Part shown: piece by piece, positions 1 to 9,189 of the stretch
Numbering within the stretch: the stretch's first letter is position 1
Layout of the letters: each line of letters starts with the position of its first letter
Assembly (NCBI GenBank): GCA_030068145.1
Contig: JAPJBO010000034.1
Location: 248,001-312,000, forward strand
Source of the DNA: Diplonema papillatum
Taxonomy: Eukaryota > Euglenozoa > Diplonemea > Diplonemida > Diplonemidae
Direction of reading: 5' to 3'
Length of the DNA: 64,000 nt
Notes under the pieces: generated by a model
The model's input: only the letters and a program-made list of their open reading frames with translations
Database searches by the model: none
What the model was told of the DNA's origin: nothing
Program-made: the position numbers and the translations under genes

Positions 1-1083
1 GCGAAAACCAGAATCCGTAACGAAGCTCAACTGTTCAAGGCTCGCCCCGACCCAGCAGAGAAACCCAGCCGGCCAAACCCTTAAAGCCAGTTATACAGAT
101 GTATCGATACTTTGCCAATGAAAAGTAAATGAAGAAAAGAACCTGCTTGCTACCTGCTTCCCGCGACCGCGTATTTACCCCCCCCCCCCCCCCCCGCCTT
201 CCTGTTCTCTTGTAAGCCCCCCAGTTCCTTTGTCGAAAAAAGAAAATAAAACATGCCCTGTCGTGTTCTTTCCTTGTCCCCGCCGAGCCAAGGACTCAGT
301 TCTTTTCAAGCCGTTTGCCTCCAATGAAGACGTCAAGATGAGGACACTGTAGGAGACCTTGCGCCGTATGGGACGGTTGTGTTTTTTTTTTTTTTTTTTT
401 TTTTTGTAGTATGCAGCGATTCCCGATCGCTAGGAAACAGAGTGAATACCGGGAGGTATCCGGATCCAACCCACCACTTCTGCACCCGCTAACACGATCC
501 ATGGGTAATACCTCATGTACCGGTGTGCGGTGTGTGTATGTATCCACACGTGCTAGTGCAGTAGAGTGCGACACGGGGTCCCGATTGGGGTGTTGGCACC
601 GTCGGAAGACCCGTGGAGACTCAGTCTTGCCTCTACCATTCTCGAGCGAAGTGCAAGTCTCCAGCTGCCCTTGCTGCTTCGCTGCGAAACGAGCCGCCAA
701 AAAACAGACCCCACGTCATCAGGGCCATGATGCGCTAACAGTGACTCTGGCAGGCCAGAAAAGCCGCCGAAAGAGAAACTCTGACAGGCCAAACGACGTG
801 GGTCGTTCCCTCCCCTTGTGGTTTATTGACGAGGTCTTCGGGAACCTTCTTCGCTCAGGCTCTCATGGCAGAAACGTAAACACCAGAAACGTAGCATCAT
901 TACCGTTCGCAAAGGCAAGGCAACTGCAACTGCAAAGTGATGCGATTTGTTACGATCTTGAACAAACCCCAGGTCGTAATCGAAAAGGGACCGAAACAGA
1001 AAACAAAAATACACGAAGCGGGCCCCACGCAACCCGCGAAGAGGAGAAGGCGAGGAGCACCTGTTGGAGTTCCCTGCGGCGAG
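1..1083. other. gene-free stretch upstream of the first gene
   Basis: I see no supported gene here. The stretch holds a C homopolymer (about 178-196) and a long T run (about 379-405). Open frames crossing it lack the G/C-ending codon bias of real exons in this window. It probably contains the promoter and 5' UTR of the gene starting near 1084, but I recognise no specific site. Confidence 0.5.
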
Positions 1084-3393
1084 ATGGCAGCCAGGCCCGG
1101 CGGCTGGAGGGAGCCGACGGAGGCCGACTTATTTGAAGCGTTCTGCAAGTTTATGAAGTCGACCGACCACGGGGACGCGCCGAAGAACTCGTTTCCCGAG
1201 GTGCGGCACGTCGTGGCGGACGAGAGGCAGCGCGCCTCCGGGTACCTGCTGCACCACCAGACCGTCAACGCGATGGCCTATCTCGGGCTCTTCGACGCCG
1301 CCGAGCAGCTTTCGATCCGCGATTTGAACCTCATCGACCGCCTCTGGCCCTCGCTGGCGCCGGGCAACGACGGGCGGTGCACGTTTGCCGCCTTCAAGCG
1401 GGCCGTCCAGCAGCACGTCAGCAGCGAGCGGGAGGAGCGGCGGCGCGCGCCCGACGGCCGGCACGCGGCCCTCCGGCACAGCGACGAGCACGCCCGCCCG
1501 CCGTCCTCGCCCGACTTCACGTACCACCCCGGCAACCTGCCCACCCGCCTCGAGAGGATGCTCGAAGAGCGCGCGCTGCAGAAGAGCCGCAGCGGTTCCA
1601 ACCGGCGCGGCCGCCCGGGCGGCGGCGCCCTCACCTACGCCGACCGCACAGTGTCGCCGCCCCGGTCGCCGGGGTCATACGGTGCACCCGCGTCTCCGCC
1701 GCCCCGGCTCCAGGCGGGCGCCGTCAACGCGGACCAAGCCACGTACTACCACGCGGACCCAGCCACGGGGCGGGTCGAGATATCGTGGGAGCGGTCGAAA
1801 ACGAGCCGCGAGTCGCCCGAGCGCTCGCCGCCGCCCCGGCGGGCCGAGCGCGCGCTGAGGGAGCAGAACCTGCGGCTCCGCCAAGAGCTCCGGCTCCTCG
1901 TCCGCGACCGGAAGGCGTGGGAGGCCACGTCCAAGTCACTCGGTGCGCCGTGCACCGCGCACGAGGGTGAGTCCGGACGGTCGGTCCCCCACGGGGCGGG
2001 CAAGAAGTACGTGTGGGAACGAGGAGCCTCCGGCAACCTCGGCGCATCTCCGTCCTCCATCTCCTCCGGCGACAGCTCCGACTCGGACGCACTGCGCGAC
2101 GACGCTCTGCGCAAGCGTTGGTCGAACACGGAGCAAGGCCTCCTCCAAGAGCAGGACTGCCTGCGCGCGAGGCTCGCGAAGGAGCGCGAGCGCCAGCGCC
2201 GCCGCGAGGAAGCAATGCGGGCGTACTCGACGCAGGAGCCGCCCCTCGACCGCGCCGCCGCGAAGCGGCAGGGCTGGCTCGCCCACGAAGGCGACGGCCA
2301 TACCACCCCCTCCCGCACCGCCATCCCGGTGTACTTGACCGTCGACCTCGGCCGCCGCGCCGCCTTCGGCGACTTGACTCGGCAGGGCCCGTCGGCCGTC
2401 CGCGCGTGGAAGCGCGCCGGCGCGAAGGACGCCGCAGCCGGCTTCGGCCTCAGCGAAGCCGACGTGCGCCTGCACGCCAAAGAGGTGGAGCCGGGCGTCG
2501 TCCGGCTGAAGTTCCGCGTGCCGGCGTCGCCCAGCGCGGCGGCCCGCACGCAGTCCATGCTCGAGGACCGCCTGCAGAGGTACCCCTCAAGCCGGCTCGA
2601 AGAAGCTTCCCGCTCGTTCGAGAACCAGACCCGCGTCGCGAGCGGCTGCCACTTGCTGCTGGACAGATCCTGGGTCGGTAAAGCGAAACCGGCGTCCAAA
2701 ACGAGCAGCATCGCGCAGAAAGGCGACGTCTGCTTCTTGGTCGACCAGCCGTACGACTCGTTCCGCGCGGCGCCTTTCCAGGCCGCGCTGGTGGATCACA
2801 TGAGGGACCCCGGCGTGTACTTGCAGTTGGTCGAGGTCGCGCCTAAAAAGGGGAAGACCGCCGCGACGTTCCGGGTCAACGGCACCGACGACGACGCGCG
2901 GGCCTCGAAGAACCTGGCGGCCGCCGCGAACGACAGCCGGGCGCCCCTCCACAAGGACGTCTCGCGGATCGACGAAGGGTGGCTCGTGAAGGCGGGCGGC
3001 GGGAGCAGCAGCAGCAGCAGCAGCAGCTCGTCGTCGTTCGAATCGTCGCCGGAGCGCGAGCGCGCCGCGAAGCCGGCGCGCATGGCGCGGGCGGCGGCGC
3101 CGCCGCTCGTCAAGACCGGGCGGGGCTCCGCCTCCTCCACCGACTTGACCTACAGCGAAAGCCAGCGCAGCACCACCCGCACGAAGCCCCGACGCAGCGG
3201 CAAATCCAAGAAGTCAGCCGCGTCGGTCAAAGTCCCGCCGCCGCCGCCGGAGCTCTCTTCCTCCTCTTCCTCCTCCTCCGCCGCCCCGAAAAAAAAAACC
3301 AAAGCCCGCGCGCAAGAACCGCGCCCGGAGAAAAAACCCGGAGGCGCGTCCGTCAAGGTCCCGGCGCCAGCGGGGGGCAAAACGCGCGATTCC

Positions 3394-3426
<33 letters not shown>

Positions 3427-4470
3427 TCGCGGGGGCGAAAGCCGCGTCGGGAGAAAGAATCCGGGGGCGGGTCTCCGCCCGCCGACCCCCGCGTGGTGCA
3501 CCAGACCTTCGACGTCGTGCACCACGTCCACCGTCGGTCGAGCGCTGCGCCCGTCGTCGAAACGAAGATGTCGCCGGTCCACGGGCCCCAGGCTTCCCCG
3601 CCCGCCAAGCGCGCGCCGCTCAAGACGGCGTCCAAGTTCCCCCACGCCGCCCCCCCCGAGGCGGCTCGGCCCAGCTCCTCCTCCGCCTCCTCGGACGGGC
3701 GAGGCGAGAGAGAGAAGCTGGTCCACCGGACCCACAGCATCGAGCACGTGGTCATTCGGCGCACCGAAGAATCGCCTGTGCTGAAGACGAAGATGTCGCC
3801 TGTCCACAAGGCGAAGCCGGCGCCGCATGACTTCGCGCAGCCCCACGACAAGTCGCCGTCGTCGCACGGGGAGGGAGGAGTCGACGAGGCGAGCCGCAGC
3901 GTGAGGGTGAAGGTCGTGAAGCGGGAGGAGGTACACGGCGAGGTCGCGAGCGCCACGAGCCCAAGGCACGCGCCCGCGGCCAGCCCGCCAGCGAGCCCCG
4001 CGGCGGCGGCGGACGGGAAGCCGAAGCGGAAAAGGCGCCGCCCCAGCGCGGGCGCCGAGCGCCGCCGCCCGTCGTCGCCTTCGTCGTCATCCGGCCGCGA
4101 GCCCGACCTGCTCCCGCCCCCGGCCATCCCCGCACACACCGCGTCGGCCTCGAGCAGCTCCCCGTCCGCCAGCCCCCCGAAGCGGACGCTGGGCTCGCCG
4201 AAATCGGCGCATCCCGCCCCCAATCCGGCTCCTCGGGTGGTCGCGCCGTCTGGGCAGGGGCCGGGCGTCCGCAAGGGGGTGGTTGAGGTGGCGCCCGTCA
4301 AAACCGGGACGCCGGCCTCGTCGCCGACGCACGCCGCCGGCCTTCCGTCGTACGGCTACGAGAAGATGCAGTCCTTCGACCCGCTGAACCCGACGCCGCA
4401 GCAGGTCTCGCAGTCGCCGCCGACGTCCCCGCGCTTCGGGACTGTCAAAGCTCCGCACCCCAGCCCGTGA
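1084..4470 (+). CDS. large low-complexity, probably disordered protein, function unknown
   Basis: I do not recognise this 1128-residue protein. The open frame extends upstream to 937, but ATG 1084 has a good context (GCGAG before, G at +4) and marks the point where codons become uniformly GC-rich. Residues about 10-120 look folded (hydrophobic helices, an acidic start TEADLFEAFCKFM). A charged Arg/Glu-rich segment follows (about 240-430). From about 640 onward the protein is dominated by poly-Ser, Pro, Ala and Lys tracts with basic clusters. An internal duplication is visible: a VH..(14)..RR block near residues 804-820 and again near 880-895, each followed by TKMSPVH (827-833 and 902-908), a spacing of 75 residues. 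The repeated KMSPVH could be a phosphorylation or docking motif, but that is inference. No membrane segment or signal peptide is seen. A nuclear or cytoskeletal scaffold is possible; no function is claimed. Confidence 0.7.
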
Positions 4471-4675
4471 GTGCGCATTCAGCATCCCAGTCTGCATACC
4501 AAAACGCAGCAGCCCGTCTGATTACTTGGTGCTCAGCTCAAGCGCCGAGCGCTTTTCTTCTATTCGTTGTAGAACCAGTTGGTACCGGCCAACTTTCAGC
4601 AATTGGCAACGAGCACGCTGTGCATGTGTCCTGAGCCGAGTCGTGTTGTTTTGTGTTTTTGCACATCGGACGGGA

Positions 4676-4905
4676 GGCTTCACGTGATCGGCGGTACTGC
4701 AGAGCTACGGGCCTACGGGTCATGTTGCCATCGATTTCGTAAACAAAAGCATCAAGGCGTGGTGCACTTTGTACTTGGCGCTTGCGCTGAACACAAACTT
4801 GTAGAGACGGTCGGCCATAGGACAGAGTGGGTGTGGCACTGTGCTGCCTTCGGCTCAAACTTTTCAAGCTGTGGTTGGCCGTCACGTTCCTGGACCCGGT
4901 GCGGC
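4676..4905 (+). repeat. dispersed repeat, inverted partner at 55775-56003
   Basis: About 230 bases here match the reverse complement of 55775-56003 with scattered substitutions and small gaps. Shared landmarks are a CACGTGATCGGCGGTACTGC-like start, a GCATCAAGGCGTGG core and a GGCCGTCACGTTCCTGGACC end. A shorter degenerate piece appears near 31060-31100. No coding capacity is evident. It looks like an old copy of an unclassified interspersed element. Confidence 0.6.
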
Positions 4906-4964
4906 CTTCTTCTTTTTTCCAGCTTCGGCTGACACCATTTGCGCACTTAACCATGGTTAAGAAG

Positions 4965-5050
4965 ACGACTGAAAGCACAGACACAAAGATAGCTCTAAAG
5001 CATTTGCAAAATACCAAGAAAAGCTTCTAGGCAAACCCCCGTTTTCACAT
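4965..5050 (+). repeat. short dispersed repeat shared with 59188-59266
   Basis: The block containing AAAGCACAGACACAAAGATA and GTTTTCACATTTCT recurs almost intact at 59188-59266, where it lies inside a rearranged copy of the ~215-bp element. The 4965 copy has no such flanks. This suggests an independently mobile or duplicated fragment. Confidence 0.55.
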
Positions 5051-5812
5051 TTCTTCTTCTCTTCGTATTGTGCGCACGTGTTGGTGACTATTTGATCACG
5101 GCACGTTGCCAACCACGTCTTAGTTGTCGCCCTCGCGTATGCCGTGCGTAGATATCCGCCTGGCCCGCAGGTAGGATGACCCTGCACGCCACCGAACACA
5201 TGGAGTTTGCCGTTGCAGGCTCCAGTATGTTCCTCGTCTTGCATCAAAGGTAGAGCGAGAGTGGATAAAGTGAGGCGAGAGGGTCGATTCAAAGTCGCGC
5301 CAGAACGACTCTCCGGTGTAAGGAAACCGGTCTTTTTTGCTGCGTTTGTTTGAAAACCCAGGCTCCGCCTGCTCCGTACCCGATCTCGACTTGACCACGT
5401 GAACCAACAACACAAACCTAAATAGTTCAATAGCCACCTTTGATATTTGTGCACCGCGCGAAGCAAAAAAAGTAAGGTGCCAGCTGCGCTTCATACACAG
5501 ACAACGTTCCAACAAGCTAGCAGTTGTTCCGTGTTTGAAAGGAAAGCCGACACCCGTGACTTCTCCTCGCACGCTTGTATCGCTTGGCCGTTCTTCCAGT
5601 AAGCTTTTTGTGCTTTCCTCTACCCTTTCGAGCTTCTTCTTTTGCCTCAGACCACAGCGTCGTCACGCGACGAACATGCGCAGCACGCAACTAAAACTCG
5701 GCAGTCCATGACTTCTGCACTGCCCCATTCGCTGGCGCTTACCCTCCTTCACGACCGCCCTCGCAAGCATCTGCAGAATACACCGGAAAGCCTCAGCGCA
5801 AAAACCTGTTTT

Positions 5813-5955
5813 TTCGTAGTAACAATGCATCGTAAATACGAAAGAGAACGCTGTTAGCGTGTTCGGGAGAAGATTGGCCTAACGATCATACTCACCCACT
5901 ATCATTCACTAGCAGGCTAATCCTCCCCCGGCACGTACAAACAAACACACGCCTA
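5813..5955 (+). repeat. dispersed repeat, inverted partner at 57400-57535
   Basis: The order of sub-blocks (TAGTAACAATGC, GAAAGAGAACGCTG, GATTGGCCTAACGA, ACAAACAAACACACGCCTA) is repeated as the reverse complement at 57400-57535. A fragment with the AAAGAGAACGCTGGCAGCGTG block also lies at 63300-63345. Not coding as far as I can see. Confidence 0.55.
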
Positions 5956-6148
5956 GGGTTGCCCTTCAATGTATTGTGCAGGCTAAAAAGACGTAGGCAG
6001 CGTGTTTTGGTGGTTGTTCAGAATTCCTTACCTGAATATACACAGCGTAAATACAAGTGGGAAAAACGATCAACCGGCACGCACAAACAAAACGAAGCGC
6101 CCTGTCTGACCAGGCGCGAGAGGAAAGTGTCAGGGGCAGGGGACCAAA

Positions 6149-7120
6149 ATGGGCGAGAACCTCACGGCCCTCGAGCAGGAGTTTGAGGCCGTCACCGCCG
6201 AGCGCGACTCGCACGGCGTGTCGGGGCCCGCGAAGGAGAGGCCCGCGCGGTTCGCGGCGATCCGGTACGAAACCGCGCTGGCGGGCATCCGCAACCCGGA
6301 CGTGCCGGAGGGCCACAAGGCGAACTGGAGGCGGTACCAGAAGGCGCTCAAGGACAACCACCCGCACGACGCGAGCAGCGGCTGCTTCGCGTCGTGGTTC
6401 GAAGCGCTGATCCCGAAAAAGCTGTGGGACGACCGGGACTTCGTGTTCTGTATCACGACCAACGCCTCCGGCCGCGAGCACGTGGAGTTCGACTGGGAAA
6501 ACGAGACCCACGCCCGGCTGGCCGCCACCGTGTACAAGCGGCTCCGGAACAAGCCGCCGCACGCGCCGGTCCCCGCGTGCGGTGACCACTGGGCCGAGAT
6601 CGGGTTCCAAGGCGCGAGCTTCGTCTCGGACGCCGGGCGCCTCGGCTCGCTGTTCGTGCTCCTGCAGATGCTGCACTTCATCAACCACTCTCCGAAGCTT
6701 GCCGCCCGCACGTACATGGAGTCCCAGCCGCCAAGCCCTCGCCCGTTTTCCTGGGCGCTGTGGAGCATCTTCTGCTCGACCCGGGCGCTCGAAGCCTTCG
6801 GGCGGAAGAAGCTGAACCGGCACATCGCGAAGACGAAGGACGTGATGCTGGCCCTGAACGAGTTCCACATCGGCGTGTTCGCCGAGCTCTTCGAGCGGTG
6901 GGCGGAGAAGGACGCGCGGGTCGAAATGCACGACTTCAACGCGCTCAAGAAGGAGCTGACGACGTGGTCCCTCTCGAAGCCGGACGCCGTGTTCAAGCGG
7001 GCGAAGCTGGCCCAGCTCGACTCGCACGACAAGCGGGAGGCCGTCATCACCGACGGCCCGCCGCTCGTGTTCACGAACATGGAGGAAATTAAGGCGAAGC
7101 CGAAGAAGACCGAGGAATGA
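6149..7120 (+). CDS. ELMO/CED-12 domain-containing protein
   Basis: A single-exon, 323-residue protein. The ATG at 6149 sits in a strong context (AAAATGG) exactly where GC-rich codons begin. Residues about 147-175 carry the diagnostic ELMO-family signature, HW.EIGFQG followed by a short loop and an LxxLxxLLxxLHF helix. ELMO-domain proteins of the ELMOD class act as GTPase-activating proteins on Arf/Arl GTPases, and ELMO proper acts with DOCK exchange factors; at this length and without an evident PH domain the ELMOD type is more likely. The usual TDFRGxG that supplies the GAP arginine reads S160 D A G R L G166, so the arginine is displaced by one position or lost. The N-terminal 90 residues are charged, and the last residues are Lys-rich. 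A truncated copy of the 3' part follows at 7153-7345. The assignment rests on the motif only. Confidence 0.7.
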   Translation: MGENLTALEQEFEAVTAERDSHGVSGPAKERPARFAAIRYETALAGIRNPDVPEGHKANWRRYQKALKDNHPHDASSGCFASWFEALIPKKLWDDRDFVFCITTNASGREHVEFDWENETHARLAATVYKRLRNKPPHAPVPACGDHWAEIGFQGASFVSDAGRLGSLFVLLQMLHFINHSPKLAARTYMESQPPSPRPFSWALWSIFCSTRALEAFGRKKLNRHIAKTKDVMLALNEFHIGVFAELFERWAEKDARVEMHDFNALKKELTTWSLSKPDAVFKRAKLAQLDSHDKREAVITDGPPLVFTNMEEIKAKPKKTEE

Positions 7121-7152
7121 GTAAAAGTCCGAGCGTGCGAAAAAAATGCTCG

Positions 7153-7345
7153 CCGCCCGTACGTGCATGGTCCCAGCTGCCGAGCCGCGCCCGTTTACCT
7201 CCACAGCACCTTCTGCTCGACCCGGGCGCTCGAAGCCTCCGGGCGGAAGAAGCTGAACCGGCACATCGCGAAGACGAAGGGACGTGATGCTAGCGCTGAA
7301 CGAGTTCCACATCGGCGTGTTCCCCGAGCTCTTCGAGAGGGCGCG
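7153..7345 (+). pseudogene. broken tandem copy of the ELMO gene 3' portion
   Basis: This segment, 33 bases after the ELMO stop codon, repeats CDS positions about 6705-6900. The match is close around the residues STRALEA..GRKKLNRHIAKTK and LNEFHIGVF. One extra G after the AAGACGAAGG block shifts the frame, a stretch near 7190-7205 is shortened, and the copy ends abruptly at GAGAGGGCG. It is a local partial duplication with no usable reading frame of its own. Confidence 0.85.
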
Positions 7346-7400
7346 GGACCTCATTGGCGCGCCACTTGCGGCTCGTATGCCTGAGGGCTTCCCTAGTATC

Positions 7401-9165
7401 GTTTGGGTAGATTTGGTTGGCTGGCTTCTACTAACCGTTGCCACCTGGTCGCCCTTAAAAGCCTGATTCAATCGCGGGCAGCGCTAGCCCAGCCCAGCCG
7501 TCGCCACGGGCTGCCACTTCCGTCATGAACACGGAAGCAAAAAAGCCCACGAAGCAGAAAGAAACCGTATCTGAACAATCATCCGGCACCAACTCGTTGC
7601 CGCGTGCCGTCCCGGCATACTACCTGTGACCCACACAGTACGGGTTTCGACTCTCGTGAAGTCTCGTCCCTCTGTACTACCGCCACCTATTCTTTTCAAA
7701 TAAACACCTGCTTTTGTATTAAGTACTCGAATTGGACGCCAGTTGCCGATTCCGAAAAATTGAGCACACAAACCACCCAGGCAAAAAGCTGGGTGGGCTC
7801 CGTGTGAGGCTGTTCGCTCGAAACGAGTGCAGGTGGCGCCTTCGAGTATTTCGACATCCGTCTTCTGGTATCCCTTTTGTGCTCCCGTATTATCTGGCCC
7901 CATCGTCTCAAACCTTTCGGTAAGCAACCAAACAGCGATGACCTGGGAGACGCACCTCCGTACAAGGTAAAACACACATTTATACGCTGGCCCCACGTCC
8001 TTTCTTTCTCTCCGTCCATTGCTTTTAGTACTAACAATCTTGCGGGTTGCCTCACGAAGTATTGTGAAGTCTGGCGAAGTCTAAGCCGCATTGGGTCTGC
8101 TACTTACCTGAGACTCGCACTACGACTGAAGGAGACGACGCGCAACTTGTATGAACTCGTGACTAGCTACCAGCAACGGTTTCACCACGACGAAAGGACA
8201 CCGAAGGTTATCCTTCCAGAGTCACGTAGCGGAAAGCTAGCATAGTGTGACAAAATGCCCGGGTAATCATGTTGGTGGTGTGCACGATGCTGACAGAATT
8301 GCCTGTTTGACCTCCTTACTGCCCGAGCCACATAGTCTCTTACTGCTCTTGGCGCTGAAATTAGGCCGAAGCGAAGGCAGTTGCGTGTACCTTCATTCAT
8401 CAGATCTTTCACAGGTACCGCATCTCGGGGGGGCGAGGTTGGATGTGTGTTACCATGGCTATTCGCTGTTTTTCTGTTAGACGCGTTTCAAAAATTGCGA
8501 CCAACTGTATGAATAATCATAATTCATCTTTTGAAACAGATAGTTCTTTTCTCAACCCCCCGCCATACCCAAGCCTCTACGGTCAACCGGAGACTTTAAA
8601 ATACCGACCTTCTAATCCACAAATAACGCTAGATAGTTCTTTTCATGAGATATGCAGACAATACGAACTCTCCAATGATGATAAAAGTTTTAAAGAAGTA
8701 ACGGCTTTTTGTTCTCAATTGTTAAACGAAAAATGTGCGCGAGATCCAAAAGTGGTTGAAAGCAAAAGAGTATCATCATCAGATCAGACCAGAGCACAAT
8801 AGATAGAGTCTTTACAGATAATAACCGCTTAACCCCACAGAAACGCTTACTACAAGAAACAGTCTAGCAGGTCAGTACAACTGAAAATCCAGTTAGTGAC
8901 CTAGAAACCCATTACTGCTCAACCAAGCTTACAAGTTGCTGATCAGCTCGAGATAAAGCTTCAACTTTGTGCATGGCCCGCCTTCTGTTTCCAGCCAGCA
9001 AGCAGCTCAACGATGCGATGGTGTGTCTTTCCATTCTTCCACGAGCCGCGCACCACCTCCTCACACCAGAGGTCCCGTGCGTCGTGCCTGCAATTTCTCG
9101 CACCAGAGGTCCCTTGCTTTCTCGCCAAAACCTCAATCGGGCTCAATCGATCCACTTCCCCACAG
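7401..9165. other. gene-free stretch with an AT-rich island
   Basis: No gene is supported between the ELMO duplicate and the first visible PPR exon. Positions about 8470-8900 are markedly AT-rich relative to the surroundings and contain an open frame (8443-8802) of unknown nature. Positions 8556-8606 match 36113-36160 at the DNA level, so this island is a repeat copy. A polypyrimidine tract followed by CAG at 9161-9165 looks like a splice acceptor, so an upstream PPR exon may be hidden here. Confidence 0.5.
8470..8830 (+). repeat. AT-rich island with open frame, partner at 36108-36165
   Basis: An open frame from 8443 to 8802 (119 codons) uses A/T-ending codons, opposite to every real gene in the window. 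The translated middle is polar with NPPPYPSLYGQP and KSFKEVTAFCSQLLNEK. I do not recognise it. About 50 bases around CCATACCCAAGCCTCTACGG recur at 36113-36160, where the frame is broken. The simplest reading is a remnant of a mobile or foreign element with its own base composition; a real small gene is not excluded. Confidence 0.4.
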
Positions 9166-9189
9166 CTCGCGAAGACCATCGAAACGGCG

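Larger units (their letters stand above)
4471..6148. other. intergenic repeat-bearing stretch
   Basis: No gene is supported between the first gene and the ELMO gene. The stretch holds one arm of an inverted dispersed repeat (4676-4905), a short repeat shared with 59188-59266 (4965-5050), a repeat shared in inverse orientation with 57400-57535 (5813-5955), and a segment near 5985-6060 resembling 16480-16545. Open frames on both strands are short and lack the coding bias. Confidence 0.6.

Noticed and set aside
1746-2711. Long minus-strand frame (321 codons) opposite the first gene
   Set aside because: A shadow of a GC-rich exon in which stop codons are rare on both strands; composition is Arg/Ser/Pro noise with no motif.
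5966-7471. Minus-strand frame of 501 codons opposite the ELMO gene
   Set aside because: Repeats of the same Arg/Val/Leu words mirror the duplicated ELMO segment; it is antisense to a supported gene.
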